Source: Ignavibacteriales bacterium (GTDB lineage Bacteria; Bacteroidota; Ignavibacteria; Ignavibacteriales; Melioribacteraceae). Taken from it: a stretch of DNA of 64,000 bases. The notes under the pieces were generated by a model. It ran no database searches, was not told the origin of the DNA, and worked only from the letters and a program-made list of their open reading frames with translations. This document shows, piece by piece, positions 34,771 to 44,818 of the stretch (position 1 is the first letter of the stretch; every line of letters starts with the position of its first letter). The translations under genes and the position numbers were made by a program. Location: contig JAIOYW010000011.1 in NCBI GenBank assembly GCA_021740915.1, positions 62,001 through 126,000 on the forward strand, written 5' to 3'.

Positions 34771-35412
34771 TTGCCAGTAATAAAAGTAGCGATAGTAGAA
34801 GACAATAAGAATATCCGTGACGGACTCGCGGCACTGATCAATGGCACACATGGTTATTTATGTGTCGGGGCTTTTCCTGACTGTGAATCATTCCTTTATC
34901 AGCTTCCAGTCCTGGAAGTGAATGTGGTGCTCATGGATATTGCCCTTCCCGGAATCAACGGAATTGAGGGCGTGAAGAAGGCAAAAAAAATCAAACCCTC
35001 GCTGGATATTCTTATGCTTACTGTTTATGAAGAATCGAATACTGTATTTGAAGCTATATGTGCCGGAGCATGCGGATACCTCGTTAAAAAGACACCCCCG
35101 GCGCGGCTGCTGGAAGCGATACTTGAGGTATATGAAGGCGGTTCGCCAATGAGTTCACGAATTGCGAGGCAGGTCATAACCGTTTTCAGGCAGAACGAAT
35201 TCGATTCATCCCGGGAAGAATACCAGCTCTCCTCACGCGAGAAAGAAGTCCTGAATCTTCTTTCAGGCGGCAATAATTACCAGGAAATTGCATCCTCCCT
35301 TTTTATTTCTGTTGATACAGTCAGACATCATATAAGAAATATATACAAAAAACTGCATGTTCACTCTCAATCGGAAGCAGTAGCCAAAGCAATAAGGAAA
35401 GGGCTGATTTAA
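34771..35412 (+). CDS. NarL/LuxR-type response regulator
   Basis: 213 residues starting at TTG (34771). A receiver domain (1-120) has the acidic pair E-D near residue 9, phospho-acceptor Asp in V-V-L-M-D-I-A-L-P-G and Lys in V-K-K-T-P. A LuxR-type helix-turn-helix (about 148-210; LSSREKEVLNLLSGG, VDTVRHHIRNIYKKL) follows. It is the cognate regulator of the sensor kinase 15 bp upstream. Target genes not known. Confidence 0.94.
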   Translation: MPVIKVAIVEDNKNIRDGLAALINGTHGYLCVGAFPDCESFLYQLPVLEVNVVLMDIALPGINGIEGVKKAKKIKPSLDILMLTVYEESNTVFEAICAGACGYLVKKTPPARLLEAILEVYEGGSPMSSRIARQVITVFRQNEFDSSREEYQLSSREKEVLNLLSGGNNYQEIASSLFISVDTVRHHIRNIYKKLHVHSQSEAVAKAIRKGLI

Positions 35413-35552
35413 ATACCACATATTCCGGCACTCAAAACAATCTCTTCCGGATGCACTGCACAAAAACCGCATAAATATGCAGTTGAGACCCTCGCGGATT
35501 CTGTTAACTTGTATGTTAGAAATATTAACAAACAATATCCAGCGGAGGAATT

Positions 35553-35819
35553 ATGTCACAGAATAAATTCGATCAGTATATGGAAAATCCGATCCCGGAT
35601 TTGCTAAACGACGACGTATTCAATCTCCTGCTCTCAAAGGGTATCATCGATGAAAAATCTGTTCGTGATTATATAATCAGGAAACGTTTTCGTTCAATGC
35701 GGGAGGAGAAAATTGCAGCCGGGGATGCAATTGATAAACTCCGGCAATTATATCCTTATCTCCAATATGATACAATAAGAAAAATCGTTTACAATCCGAA
35801 GCGTACTGATTCAAATTGA
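35553..35819 (+). CDS. Small hypothetical protein
   Basis: 88 residues after a strong ribosome-binding site (AGCGGAGGAATT before the ATG). Soluble, charged and helical (YMENPIPDLLNDDVFNLL, EKSVRDYIIRKRFR). No recognised family. A 10-bp inverted repeat follows (35826-35874). Confidence 0.65.
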   Translation: MSQNKFDQYMENPIPDLLNDDVFNLLLSKGIIDEKSVRDYIIRKRFRSMREEKIAAGDAIDKLRQLYPYLQYDTIRKIVYNPKRTDSN

Positions 35820-35825
35820 TACCGA

Positions 35826-35874
35826 GGGGATGGTCGCAGAGTTTCAAGGGGAGAAAACACCTATGACCATCCCC
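35826..35874. terminator. Inverted repeat downstream of 35553-35819
   Basis: GGGGATGGTC (35826-35835) and GACCATCCCC (35865-35874) are perfect complements with a 29-base loop. It lies six bases past a stop codon. There is no T tract, so termination is possible but not certain. Confidence 0.45.
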
Positions 35875-36097
35875 ATCTTCAAAATCTCCCGGCTTTCTGC
35901 CGGACGGATCCACACCCAATTCTCATAGATATTTCTGCCTTTTAAAGTTATTTTAATGTGCGCGTTGTCTTATCCTGACTGTCTGATCACATTGTAAAGG
36001 AAAAGGCTTCAGCTTCCTGGGATTTTCCAGATAATAGTACTATTTATTGTGTTTCGATAATTACTTATTATACTTGCCGCATGATATTAAATTCGTT

Positions 36098-36568
36098 ATG
36101 AAAAGATTTTCAATAGTATTTGTTCAGGCAGTTATCCTGCTTACAGGCATTATGGCGCTCGCCATACTTATCGGATTTCCTTTAACCGAAGGGAGAGCCG
36201 CAGACTTAGACTTACTCAGCATCTACTCTGACCCGTTCATCCTGTATGGATACGCTGCCTCACTTGCATTTTTTGCTGCACTTTACAAGTTGTTTAAATT
36301 GCTTGGTTACATCGGACAGAATAAACTCATCTCATCAGACTCTGTTAAGACTCTAAGATGGATAAAGTATTCTGCAATCGTTTTTAGTGTTTTAATTGTG
36401 TCAGCCGGAATGTTCATAAAATTCTTCCACAATAAAGAAGACGATCCTGCAGGCTTTTTAGCCGTATGTTTCGTGACCTCTTCCCTTTCTGCCATTATTG
36501 GAATTGCTGCAGGGAAATTTGGAAAATACCTGCAGAATGCTTTAGCTAAAAAACCTGAAAATAGCTGA
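36098..36568 (+). CDS. DUF2975-like four-helix membrane protein
   Basis: About 156 residues from the ATG at 36098 (MKRFSIVFVQ); a frame extended to 36047 adds a poor N-terminus. Four hydrophobic helices (about 5-27, 50-70, 90-110 and 122-142), a proline after the first helix and a G-Y-I-G-Q-N-K loop resemble the DUF2975/YoaS group, whose role is unknown. In many genomes such genes sit with a small HTH regulator; none is seen here. Confidence 0.65.
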   Translation: MKRFSIVFVQAVILLTGIMALAILIGFPLTEGRAADLDLLSIYSDPFILYGYAASLAFFAALYKLFKLLGYIGQNKLISSDSVKTLRWIKYSAIVFSVLIVSAGMFIKFFHNKEDDPAGFLAVCFVTSSLSAIIGIAAGKFGKYLQNALAKKPENS

Positions 36569-36764
36569 ACAATTTAAACTGCGCGAATTATTTTGAATTC
36601 AGACGTGATCAGGCAGTGAGATAAATTTTATTGGCTTAGCTTTCTAAAAAAACAAATCTGAAAATATCAAACCTTTCTTTCTTCAGGGCGAGGGGGATAG
36701 CGGGAAGAATCCGTTTTTGCGCCACAGACGCAATTTGTAAAGCGGATGACAGCAGTATTAGTAT
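36569..36764. other. Intergenic, converging genes
   Basis: No gene seen between the stop of the DUF2975-like gene and the terminator of the minus-strand T9SS gene. A G-rich patch (GGGCGAGGGGGATAGCGGG, near 36686) has no recognised role. Confidence 0.4.
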
Positions 36765-36795
36765 AAAAAAAGGCTGCCCCTTTCGGAACAGCCTT
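36765..36795 (-). terminator. Rho-independent terminator of the 36821 gene
   Basis: On the minus strand, stem AAGGCTG/CAGCCTT (36789-36795 and 36770-36776) is followed by a run of seven Ts, 26 bases after the stop codon of the T9SS protein. Confidence 0.9.
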
Positions 36796-36820
36796 CTAAA
36801 AATGCTTATGATGCTAAGGA

Positions 36821-39800
36821 CTACTTAATAAGCATCATCTTTTTGGTCTGAACCATATTTCCGCTTCTGAGAACATAGAAATAGATTCCGGAACTGAGAT
36901 CAGATGCATCAAATTTAACTTCATAATTTTTACCGGGTTCGGCAGCCGCATTAAACAGCGTGCGTACTTCCTCACCAAGTGAATTAAATATTTTGAGTAC
37001 CGCCGTATTTGTTTCAGCAACGGTAAATTTAATTACTGTTGAAGGATTAAACGGATTCGGGAAATTTTGCGAAAGATTAAATGCTTCAGGAATTGTAACT
37101 GCACTTATTTCCAGATTCCCGCTGTTTTTCTCAATCACAAGAGATTCATTTTTCTTTAATTCATAGATAGCGCCGGCAGCGTCTTTAATTCTCAGGGCTA
37201 TATCATTTGAAGTGAGAGTTAAAGGATACACCGCTGAATTCAGGCTGACCTGTTTTGAAGATGAGAATATGTTCTCAGCTATCAAACCGCTTGCGAACCT
37301 TACATCAAAAATACCGGCAGGAGGAGCAGGAGGCATTTCATAAGCTAAGGAAGTCTGCGCCGTGAAATGAAGCTGTGACGAATGACCTGCAGCATCAGAG
37401 ATAAATAATCCCGGCATATCAGCAAGACTTTCAGTAATAGCAGATGTATTTCCATCTTTTTTAACAGCTCCGGAAAGATTAAGCGTTCCGGCCTGATTTA
37501 CTCTCACCCAGTAACCTTTACCCGGCTCAAGTGTTGTTGCAGTTGTGTAACCGCCATTAAATCCGAAAAATGCAGTCTGGATTATTCCGGAAGGATCGGT
37601 TGTGATATCAGCAACGGCTACAGGAGTGCTGAATGGTCCGATTATATTCCAGCCTGAATTCACAGGAACTGGATTAAGGACAGGCGCTCCGGTTAATAAG
37701 ATATTCTGTGATGAACCAAATTTCAGCCAATAGCCTTTCCCGGATACAAGTGTTGCAGCCTGGGTATATCCGTTATTATAAGAAAATGCATTCGAGGTGG
37801 CAGTCGGGAAAACAGCGGATACTGCCATGTTTTCAGTTTGGACCGGTGCGGAAATTATATTCCATTCATTCTGGACAGAAACAGTGGCATCCACCTGCTC
37901 TTTATAGATAACATTCAGAGAAGTAATTGAACTATTAGTAAGCGAATAGCTGTTCTGGGTTTTCATGTTTACATTGACTATAGAACCGCTTGCATCCTTC
38001 AGCATTACAAGTCCATCGGGGAGTGCACCGGAATCCCACGTAAAAGTAATGGGATAACCGGCAGAACCCGGCTGAAATTTCAGGTTCCAGTTAGCAATCA
38101 CCTCTTTATCGGAACGAAAATCCTTCAGTGAGCCGGTGCTTCCGCCCGGAAGAATAAATCTTGTATCGAAAGTGCCGGCAGGAGGTATCGAGCCTAAAGC
38201 GGCTTCTCCGAGCTGGGTATCAAGACCATCTGTTCCGTATGGTGCAAAACCAAAAGTGACGCCCTGTGAATTGGCTCCTGAAGCAACTGTAATAAGCGAC
38301 TGCCAGGTGATTGCCGAGGGATCGCGCGGAGGAATCTTAAGTCCGCCCATCCAGGTTCCCCAGATGTTTGTCGAGTTTACGAACTCACCATATATCCATA
38401 CATCTTCGTCATTTGAGGGATCGAACCAGGCTCCGTTATAATCGCCCCAGCGGTTTCTTGTTCCGCCAAAAGTCACGACATAATTACCTAATCCGGCTTT
38501 AAGCAGACGGCTGCCGAGAGGAACGTTTTCCCCTGCAAGCAGAACAGTATAAAATGCTCCGGCATATTCACTGGCAGAGGTACGGCTGTATGAAAATACT
38601 ATATCACCATTTCCATTGACGTCAAGCGCCGGATAGAAATGAAAATGGGATCCGGTGGTCATTGCAAAATCTTTAATTGTTGAATAGCTTGAAGGGTCAA
38701 TTCTAAGATATCTCAATGCAGAAACAGTTCCTGATCTTACGGTATGAGTCAGATGGAGAAAACCGTTTTGATAGACCGGCTCATTCCGTAAATTAGCGCC
38801 GCCGCCTTCGAGAAGCGGTGAACCGCCGCCAAGCTGCTGCGGATTCGGGGGTGAAGTATAAGTTGTAACTGCAACCTGAGCGCCTGTGAGTGAAGGTGTT
38901 GTAAGCGGATTGGTCAGTTTATAAACACCGAATGAAGTTCCGGTTGTATATGGGCTGTGAACAACCAGATAATATTCATCAGATGCATCTCTCATACGGA
39001 CAGGTCTGATACCGAATGCAGAGGCAGAAGAGGCAGAAGGATAGCTGATATTCCACAAGTCCGTCCAGTTAACTGTTCCGGCGCTGCCCTGATAAAGATT
39101 TGATTTTGGGATAATCTTTATTTTCGCACCAACGTAGCTGCCGGCAAATGAGAACTGATTGCTCGTAATATAAAGAGCTTTATCATCAAAACCGACTCCC
39201 TGATAATCTCCCCACGATCCTGATGGCGTAGTGCCGTTTGTTGTCGCAGTGACAGCCCAGTTGTACCATACACCGAGCGGGTTATCATCATCTGAAACGG
39301 AAATCATAAAATATGCCTGGCTTGCTGCGTCATTTACATGCAGCCAGACCATTATCCAGCGGCTTGAGAAATGATCATAAAGCACTTTGGGATCAAAACA
39401 AAAAGGTGAGGATACTACCCCGTTATACCAGCTATCAGCATTTATACTTTTGAGGGTTGTTCCGTTTTTATCAACAATCCTGAAATTGCTGTTGACTACC
39501 TGCATAACATGGTTGGGACCAACCGCGCAGTAAGGATCGGGAGGAATAGAATTTGAATAGCCGAGTCCCCTGAAATTCTTAAAAAGAATCAGCGTATCAA
39601 CCAATTCCGATGGCAGACTTGTATCATATACGAGGTTTGATCCTTCAGGAGCGAGAGCATCAATTGCGTATTTATCATTCTCAAGAGCTTTTGGTCCAAA
39701 GTGATTGAACAGACGGGGATGTTTGCTCCCTTCACCCATCAGTTCCGTAAAGTTATCGGTGTTTTTTACAACGCCGCTGGCAACACTGCCACTTGCAGGA

Positions 39801-39877
39801 CCGTTGTAAGCTACCTGTGCCTTTGAAATTGAGATACCTAAAAATATCATCAAAAAGGCGTAAAAAACATTTTTCAT
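36821..39877 (-). CDS. Large secreted T9SS cargo protein
   Basis: About 1018 residues. I start at the ATG complementing 39875-39877 (MKNVFYAFLMIFLGISISKAQ, a signal peptide); the frame extends farther up to 40015, but that part looks untranslated. The N-terminal half (about 80-560) resembles the propeller-like secreted proteins with N-S-N-F-R-I-V-D-K-N-G and S-W-G-D-Y-Q-G-V-G-F-D. Two W-N-I-I-[SG]-[AP] repeats with G-K-G-Y-W-[LV] follow (about 690-830), then a type A sorting domain (SQNFPNPFNPSTVIKF, KKMMLIK). No catalytic residues assigned. Confidence 0.88.
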   Translation of the reverse strand: MKNVFYAFLMIFLGISISKAQVAYNGPASGSVASGVVKNTDNFTELMGEGSKHPRLFNHFGPKALENDKYAIDALAPEGSNLVYDTSLPSELVDTLILFKNFRGLGYSNSIPPDPYCAVGPNHVMQVVNSNFRIVDKNGTTLKSINADSWYNGVVSSPFCFDPKVLYDHFSSRWIMVWLHVNDAASQAYFMISVSDDDNPLGVWYNWAVTATTNGTTPSGSWGDYQGVGFDDKALYITSNQFSFAGSYVGAKIKIIPKSNLYQGSAGTVNWTDLWNISYPSASSASAFGIRPVRMRDASDEYYLVVHSPYTTGTSFGVYKLTNPLTTPSLTGAQVAVTTYTSPPNPQQLGGGSPLLEGGGANLRNEPVYQNGFLHLTHTVRSGTVSALRYLRIDPSSYSTIKDFAMTTGSHFHFYPALDVNGNGDIVFSYSRTSASEYAGAFYTVLLAGENVPLGSRLLKAGLGNYVVTFGGTRNRWGDYNGAWFDPSNDEDVWIYGEFVNSTNIWGTWMGGLKIPPRDPSAITWQSLITVASGANSQGVTFGFAPYGTDGLDTQLGEAALGSIPPAGTFDTRFILPGGSTGSLKDFRSDKEVIANWNLKFQPGSAGYPITFTWDSGALPDGLVMLKDASGSIVNVNMKTQNSYSLTNSSITSLNVIYKEQVDATVSVQNEWNIISAPVQTENMAVSAVFPTATSNAFSYNNGYTQAATLVSGKGYWLKFGSSQNILLTGAPVLNPVPVNSGWNIIGPFSTPVAVADITTDPSGIIQTAFFGFNGGYTTATTLEPGKGYWVRVNQAGTLNLSGAVKKDGNTSAITESLADMPGLFISDAAGHSSQLHFTAQTSLAYEMPPAPPAGIFDVRFASGLIAENIFSSSKQVSLNSAVYPLTLTSNDIALRIKDAAGAIYELKKNESLVIEKNSGNLEISAVTIPEAFNLSQNFPNPFNPSTVIKFTVAETNTAVLKIFNSLGEEVRTLFNAAAEPGKNYEVKFDASDLSSGIYFYVLRSGNMVQTKKMMLIK

Positions 39878-40082
39878 TTGTGCACCATAATTATTAATAA
39901 AACTTCTGTCCCTATACCAAAAAATAAGGAAATAATTTGAAAGTTCCCTCCCGGAATCCATAATTGTGATAAGTATTACTCCGGACAATTCCTGCGGTTT
40001 GTCTCTGCTAATCAAAATCCTTTTTTATGCCTCAGGTACTACTGAGCAGCAGCAGACTGACATAAACATTAACTATGCCGCC

Positions 40083-41849
40083 TTACTTAAGGAGAATAAT
40101 TTTTCCACTGTTATTAATTTTTCTTCCGCCTGAAAATTCCGCGCTGATCACATAAAAGTATAAACCGCTTGGAAGATTTGCGGCTTCAAAATAAATAGTG
40201 TTCGTTCCGGCTTGCAGCCGATAATCCTGCATCGATATTTCTTCACCGATTGAATTGTAAATAAACAGCCTGACGTTTGAAGATTCAGTAATATTCACCG
40301 AGAAATTTGCTGCGGCATTAAATGGGTTTGGATAAACATCAACGCGTATTGATTTTTCCCCGGGCGAATCAGGCTGGTTTTTAATTCCTGTTAGCGGAGA
40401 ATACTTAAAATCAGCGATAAGCGGACAGTGGTCAGCCGCCGATGCTGTTGAAGCCGAGCTCATTCCATAAAACTGCAGGCTGTCCTCAGGTATTGAGGGA
40501 CTGAACATAACAAATTTATTTTGCAGTGTAAGTACTGAGCCTGAATAGATTATCACATCAAGCCTCCCCGGGCTGTAAGAGCTTCCCGTATCGTACCAGG
40601 TAAAAGCTGAGGGTTCGCCGGTTGCGCCGGGGACCGCGTCTTCAAAATCCGTTTCATCCCAGTCGGGATTGAAGTCGGGTCCATAACCCGATTCGTTTTT
40701 GATATTGCCTTTAACGAGCGTTTCGAGCTGTTCCGCATATCCGACAAGATTAAAATCGCCGGCAAGAATAACCGGAGTGCCAGTTTCTATATCCGGGGCT
40801 TCTTCAGGATCTTTTGCTTTCCTTATAAATGCCATTATCGCATCAATCTCATCCTGGCGGGCGGCATTATTCTGGCAGCAGGGCGTATGTGCCGAAACAA
40901 ATAGCAGATCGCCCCCGGTTTTTGCTGAGAGATCGAGTAAAAAAGCAGTATTGCCATGGGTGCCTGCGATTCCCTGAATCGGGAATACCTGCTTCACGGG
41001 ATACCTGCCGGCATACCAGGTATCGGCTCCGGCTCCCGAAACGTGCCACATCTCACCCGGTCCGGAAGGCAGAAATTCTTCGAGCAGGCTGCTTATCTGT
41101 GCCGCACCATTATTGTATATTTCCTGAAGTCCGATAATATCGGGATCGGCGGTTCTGAAAACCTGGCGGAAATATTCTTTTTTTGCGGGATCGAAAAGCC
41201 CGTCCAGTTCAATATTATAACTCATTACACGGATATGTGAAGAATCCTGTTTTTTGAGGGAATACTCAGCAAAAGGAAAATGCAGCGCATTGGTCATTGA
41301 ATACTCAATAAATCCGTTATCGGGCAGCCTGTCACCGCACGAGTTATTTTCGAGCAGGGCAATCCTGAGTGCGGAAGCCCATGGCACAGGAAAGCCTCCG
41401 GGCGCAGTGTTTTTTTTCAGAATTACTTCGAATACATCTGAGGAAATTGTCGGTCCCGAAACAAGCCCGATATCCTGATGCCGGATTGAACGTGAAGTCG
41501 AATTGTAATAATACCTTCCGCTCCTGCTGCCGAAATCGAATGTGATCTCTGCGCCCATTCCTTCATAAGCCAGTCCGGTTGTGGAATTCATATCTGTATC
41601 GAGCAGAATCCTGATTGAGTTATTTTCCTGGAGATTAAACTCACCGCCCACCTTAAAATATAGGTAAAGATAAGAATCATCATCGGTGATCTTCAGATCG
41701 GTGAAGTCGATAACGCCGCAATTCGGGTCGCCCCCGGGATCGCCGTAAAGAACCGGGATATCCTGCCAGTCATCGAAAAACCCGTCGATAACAATGTCCT
41801 GAGCTGAAAGAATTGTGAACGGAAATAATAATAGAAATAAAATTTTCAT
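40083..41849 (-). CDS. Secreted endonuclease/exonuclease/phosphatase-family protein with T9SS sorting domain
   Basis: 588 residues: signal peptide (1-16, SAQ), a beta-rich N-domain (about 20-195), then the EEP fold with V-M-S-Y-N-I-E (Asn), D-I-I-G-L-Q-E-I (metal-binding Glu), G-D-F-N-L (Asp/Asn) and A-D-H-C-P-L (catalytic Asp-His). A sorting domain ends the protein (VDVYPNPFNAAANF through GKIILLK). The family hydrolyses phosphodiesters; this one would act outside the cell on DNA, RNA or phosphorylated lipids. It has its own gap on both sides. Confidence 0.88.
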   Translation of the reverse strand: MKILFLLLFPFTILSAQDIVIDGFFDDWQDIPVLYGDPGGDPNCGVIDFTDLKITDDDSYLYLYFKVGGEFNLQENNSIRILLDTDMNSTTGLAYEGMGAEITFDFGSRSGRYYYNSTSRSIRHQDIGLVSGPTISSDVFEVILKKNTAPGGFPVPWASALRIALLENNSCGDRLPDNGFIEYSMTNALHFPFAEYSLKKQDSSHIRVMSYNIELDGLFDPAKKEYFRQVFRTADPDIIGLQEIYNNGAAQISSLLEEFLPSGPGEMWHVSGAGADTWYAGRYPVKQVFPIQGIAGTHGNTAFLLDLSAKTGGDLLFVSAHTPCCQNNAARQDEIDAIMAFIRKAKDPEEAPDIETGTPVILAGDFNLVGYAEQLETLVKGNIKNESGYGPDFNPDWDETDFEDAVPGATGEPSAFTWYDTGSSYSPGRLDVIIYSGSVLTLQNKFVMFSPSIPEDSLQFYGMSSASTASAADHCPLIADFKYSPLTGIKNQPDSPGEKSIRVDVYPNPFNAAANFSVNITESSNVRLFIYNSIGEEISMQDYRLQAGTNTIYFEAANLPSGLYFYVISAEFSGGRKINNSGKIILLK

Positions 41850-42190
41850 AATAGCCGGAAAAATATAATAATCTACAATTTACGGGAAAAGTGGGAGAAA
41901 CAGGCTCCGCGATCAGATTTTCACGGGATACATTCTGAACAAGCTGCCTGAAATCGGCAGTGAGGTATCAAATATAGTAAATCCCTCACGTCAAAGGTTA
42001 TTCTAATACGGTGTGTTTTTCTAAGAATTAATTGCGGTAAATTATTATTTTACAATTCGGCACAGAAACTAATTCAGGCAGATACAATAAACAGAAGGTT
42101 CTGTTTTTCGGTTCAATTACAACTCATATTCGTACTATATACAAAGGGTATAGCGGGATGTTATAGCGCATTATAAAGAGACAATAGACT
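41850..42190. other. Intergenic boundary of the second accessory array
   Basis: 341 bp without a gene between the minus-strand nuclease and the plus-strand DUF4932 gene. The right half contains the duplicated element 42026-42163. Confidence 0.6.
42026..42163 (+). repeat. Duplicated element, copy 1 (ends at G-TTA; attI- or attC-like junction)
   Basis: Shares with 52020-52195 the blocks ATTGCGG-TAATTATTATTTTA, CTGTT-TTCGGTT, and TTC-TACTATATA followed by GGGTATAGCGGGA. Similarity ends at GTTA (42160-42163), after which the two copies diverge into different genes. That is the pattern expected if a cassette were inserted at the G/TT point of an integration site. No integrase is near, so the attI idea is inference. 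Confidence 0.6.
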
Positions 42191-43297
42191 ATGAAAAAAT
42201 ATTTGCCTTTTTTTACTGTTTTCCTTTCCATTCTGATAATTGGTTGTGATAAAAAGCAAAATTCAAACCTATCAGACGAGCAGAATATTGATATTTCAGT
42301 AAATCCGACCGTGGAACTATTTAGTTTAATACATCATCTTGCCGGTGACAAGCAATACAATGAAAACCTGATTCCAGATTATCTTAAAAAAGTTGATAGA
42401 CATTTTGAACACCTGAAAAATCATTCCGCTATTAATTTTGCAAAAGAATGCAACAGTCTGTTTCAGATCAATGGCGATGCACCAATGGCTTTGGCAGTCT
42501 ATATCGGGCAGCCTCCACAATTAGAACCTAAAATAAACTTGTCAGCTTTGCCAAAAGACTTTGACCCCCGATGGGATTCAACACTTATCAGCAATTATCT
42601 CAAACATGCCAGAGAGTTTGCTGTTGAAAGTGAATTTATGAAATTTCACATTAAACAGAATGAGTTTCATAAAGAGTCAGTTGAAAACTTAAAAGAGATG
42701 TTTTTCAAAGAGAATATCATAGAACGGTTTTTCACATTCTTTGGATATTATCCGGACAACTTCAGGATAAATATTGCCCTGCTTAATGGCAGTTGTAACT
42801 ATGGTTATAAAACAGAATTGCCTGATGGTAAAATTGAATCGGTTTGTTTACTTGGAGCAAGAGACCCAAAATGGTTTCAAAGTACCCCTACTTATAGTAA
42901 AAAATGGTTTTTACCTGTAATTATCCATGAGTTTTGTCATTCATACATTAATCCCCTGATTATCAGCAAGCCCGAAGAATTTAAAGCTATCGGAGATACT
43001 ATTTTAAAATCACATTATGATGCAATGAGAAAAAAAGGATATGATGTCTGGAATGTCGTCCTCAATGAGTACCTGGTCCGAGCCTGTACTATTAAGTTTC
43101 TCAAAGAGCATGAGGGAATTGATGAGGCGGAAAGAAATATAAAAAATGATAAATTGAATGGGTTTGTAGAAATAGAAGGTTTGGTTCAATTACTGGAGGA
43201 GTATGAAAACCACCGAAATGAATACCCGGAAATAGAATCCTTTTTGCCGGAGATCAAAAAGTATTTTAAATCAAAAATTTTTAACAATGAAGAATAA
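42191..43297 (+). CDS. DUF4932-like lipoprotein, putative zinc metallopeptidase
   Basis: 368 residues. Lipoprotein signal with lipobox I-I-G-C (cysteine near residue 19). The central domain carries I-I-H-E-F-C-H-S-Y (about 251-259), the HExxH zinc-binding motif, with further acidic residues downstream (N-E-Y-L-V-R-A). Length and the G-Y-Y-P-D-N-F and G-A-R-D-P segments match DUF4932 proteins. Anchored outside the cytoplasmic membrane. First gene of the plus-strand array, starting 27 bases after the GTTA junction of the duplicated element. Confidence 0.8.
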   Translation: MKKYLPFFTVFLSILIIGCDKKQNSNLSDEQNIDISVNPTVELFSLIHHLAGDKQYNENLIPDYLKKVDRHFEHLKNHSAINFAKECNSLFQINGDAPMALAVYIGQPPQLEPKINLSALPKDFDPRWDSTLISNYLKHAREFAVESEFMKFHIKQNEFHKESVENLKEMFFKENIIERFFTFFGYYPDNFRINIALLNGSCNYGYKTELPDGKIESVCLLGARDPKWFQSTPTYSKKWFLPVIIHEFCHSYINPLIISKPEEFKAIGDTILKSHYDAMRKKGYDVWNVVLNEYLVRACTIKFLKEHEGIDEAERNIKNDKLNGFVEIEGLVQLLEEYENHRNEYPEIESFLPEIKKYFKSKIFNNEE

Positions 43298-43475
43298 TAA
43301 CACGCAAAAAAAACATAGGGCAAAAAGCGCTAAATTAGAACATCGTAACAATTAATAAACGGCTTGGTAACTTGACAGGCAGGCACTTCGAAATGCCAAA
43401 CGTTTCATATTGCCAATCCGTTAGCGGCAAGTTGATCACAGAAAATCAGAATAACTATTAAAAAAAGATGAAAGA
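43298..43475 (+). repeat. Spacer with attC-like arm
   Basis: Follows the DUF4932 stop at once with AATAACACGC and ends with GCCAATCCGTTAGCGGCAAG, a GTTAG core as in attC outer arms. The arms pair only partly (GCCAAACG and CGTTAGCGG elements), so this is the weakest of the plus-strand sites. Confidence 0.4.
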
Positions 43476-44684
43476 ATGAAATCTGAATTTGCTATTATTT
43501 TATTTTTGACCACCGTTATATTTTACAATAACAGCATAGGACATGTTACAAATAGTACAAAAACTTCAATTGACAGTCTAATTGAAGTAATAATGAAAGA
43601 AACTGGAATAGTTGGGATTGGAGCATCTCTCATCGTTGATAAAGAAGTGGTTTGGACAAAGGGTTATGGCTATGCGGATAATGAAAATAAAATACCTTTT
43701 ACGCCCACAACGATAATGAATATTGCTTCAATTAGTAAGACTTTTACAGGAGTATGTATAATGAAAGCAGTTGAAGATGGAAAAGTTTCGCTTGACGAAG
43801 ACATCAACAGATATTTGCCTTTCAAAGTAATTAATCCCAATTGTCCCAATGACAAAATAACATTACGGCATTTGGCAACTCATACTTCAGGGTTGGTTGA
43901 CAGACATCCAATTTATAGTGAGCACTATTTCTATGACGGTAAAAAGCCAGAACCTTTGGGCGAGTTCTTGAAAAGTTACTTTGTACAAGGTGGCAAAAAC
44001 TATTCAAACGACAATTTTTTAAATGCAAAGCCCGGTGAAAACAGAGCTTATTCAAATATTGGAGCAGGTTTAGCAGGATATATTGTTGAATTACAAACTG
44101 GTATGAAGTTAAATGACTATGCCAAAAAAAATATTTTCAAACCACTAAAAATGTCAAATACAGGCTGGGCTTTATCTGAAATAAAGATTGAAAATCATTC
44201 AAAGCTTTACAGAAAAAAAGGCGATAATATTGAACAAATCCAATTTTATGAATTAACAACCTATCCTGATGGCGGAGTAAGAACCTCTGTAAGTGAATTA
44301 TCTAAATTTTTCATTAGCCTTTTAAACGATGGGAAATATAAGAACACACGAATTTTGAAAAGTGAAACTGTTGAAGAAATGCTTCGTTTTCAATATACAG
44401 AGACCAATTCACCTGAAAATGTGAACATAAAAAAGCTTAATCAAGGTATTTTTTGGGCTACCAAATTAGGTGCAACCCGAATAGGGCATAACGGTTCTGA
44501 CCCGGGTGTCAGAACTTTTATGCTTTCGGATTTGACTAAAGAAATTGGGGTAATTATATTTTTCAATACAGAATTAAATGATGAAAATGAAGGTAAATTC
44601 TTTGATATTTATGAAGAACTGTACAAATATGGAGAAGGCTTAAAAACAAAACAACCAGCCGCTAACAGCGTGTATAAGAATTAG
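43476..44684 (+). CDS. Serine hydrolase of the class C beta-lactamase/PBP4* family
   Basis: 402 residues with an N-terminal signal (about 1-22). Active site S-I-S-K (SxxK, about residue 87), Y-S-N (about 191, after N-R-A) and a late I-G-H-N-G in the position of the third motif identify a serine beta-lactamase-like hydrolase (esterase, D-aminopeptidase or peptidase; not necessarily antibiotic resistance). Its C-terminal codons overlap the first arm of the next attC-like site (44658-44777). Accessory gene in a cassette-like position. Confidence 0.85.
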   Translation: MKSEFAIILFLTTVIFYNNSIGHVTNSTKTSIDSLIEVIMKETGIVGIGASLIVDKEVVWTKGYGYADNENKIPFTPTTIMNIASISKTFTGVCIMKAVEDGKVSLDEDINRYLPFKVINPNCPNDKITLRHLATHTSGLVDRHPIYSEHYFYDGKKPEPLGEFLKSYFVQGGKNYSNDNFLNAKPGENRAYSNIGAGLAGYIVELQTGMKLNDYAKKNIFKPLKMSNTGWALSEIKIENHSKLYRKKGDNIEQIQFYELTTYPDGGVRTSVSELSKFFISLLNDGKYKNTRILKSETVEEMLRFQYTETNSPENVNIKKLNQGIFWATKLGATRIGHNGSDPGVRTFMLSDLTKEIGVIIFFNTELNDENEGKFFDIYEELYKYGEGLKTKQPAANSVYKN

Positions 44685-44777
44685 CGACTTGAGTGCTAAA
44701 TAAAAGGTCAGTGCCAGGCTGAAAATCAAGTGCTTTTTAATCCGCTGCTGCTCATACAAGAGACCGTTATATGCCGC
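44658..44777 (+). repeat. attC-like recombination site
   Basis: First arm GCCGCTAACAGCGTGTATAAG (quoted 20: CCGCTAACAGCGTGTATAAG) begins at 44658 inside the 3' end of the hydrolase gene. The second arm CTGCTCATACAAGAGACC and GTTATATGC ends at 44774. TAAC, GTATA-AG and GC blocks pair with a few unpaired bases in the second arm. Length about 120. Confidence 0.7.
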
Positions 44778-44818
44778 ATGTTAAAAAAGCTGTTTCGCTG
44801 ATAAATCATGAGTTTAAA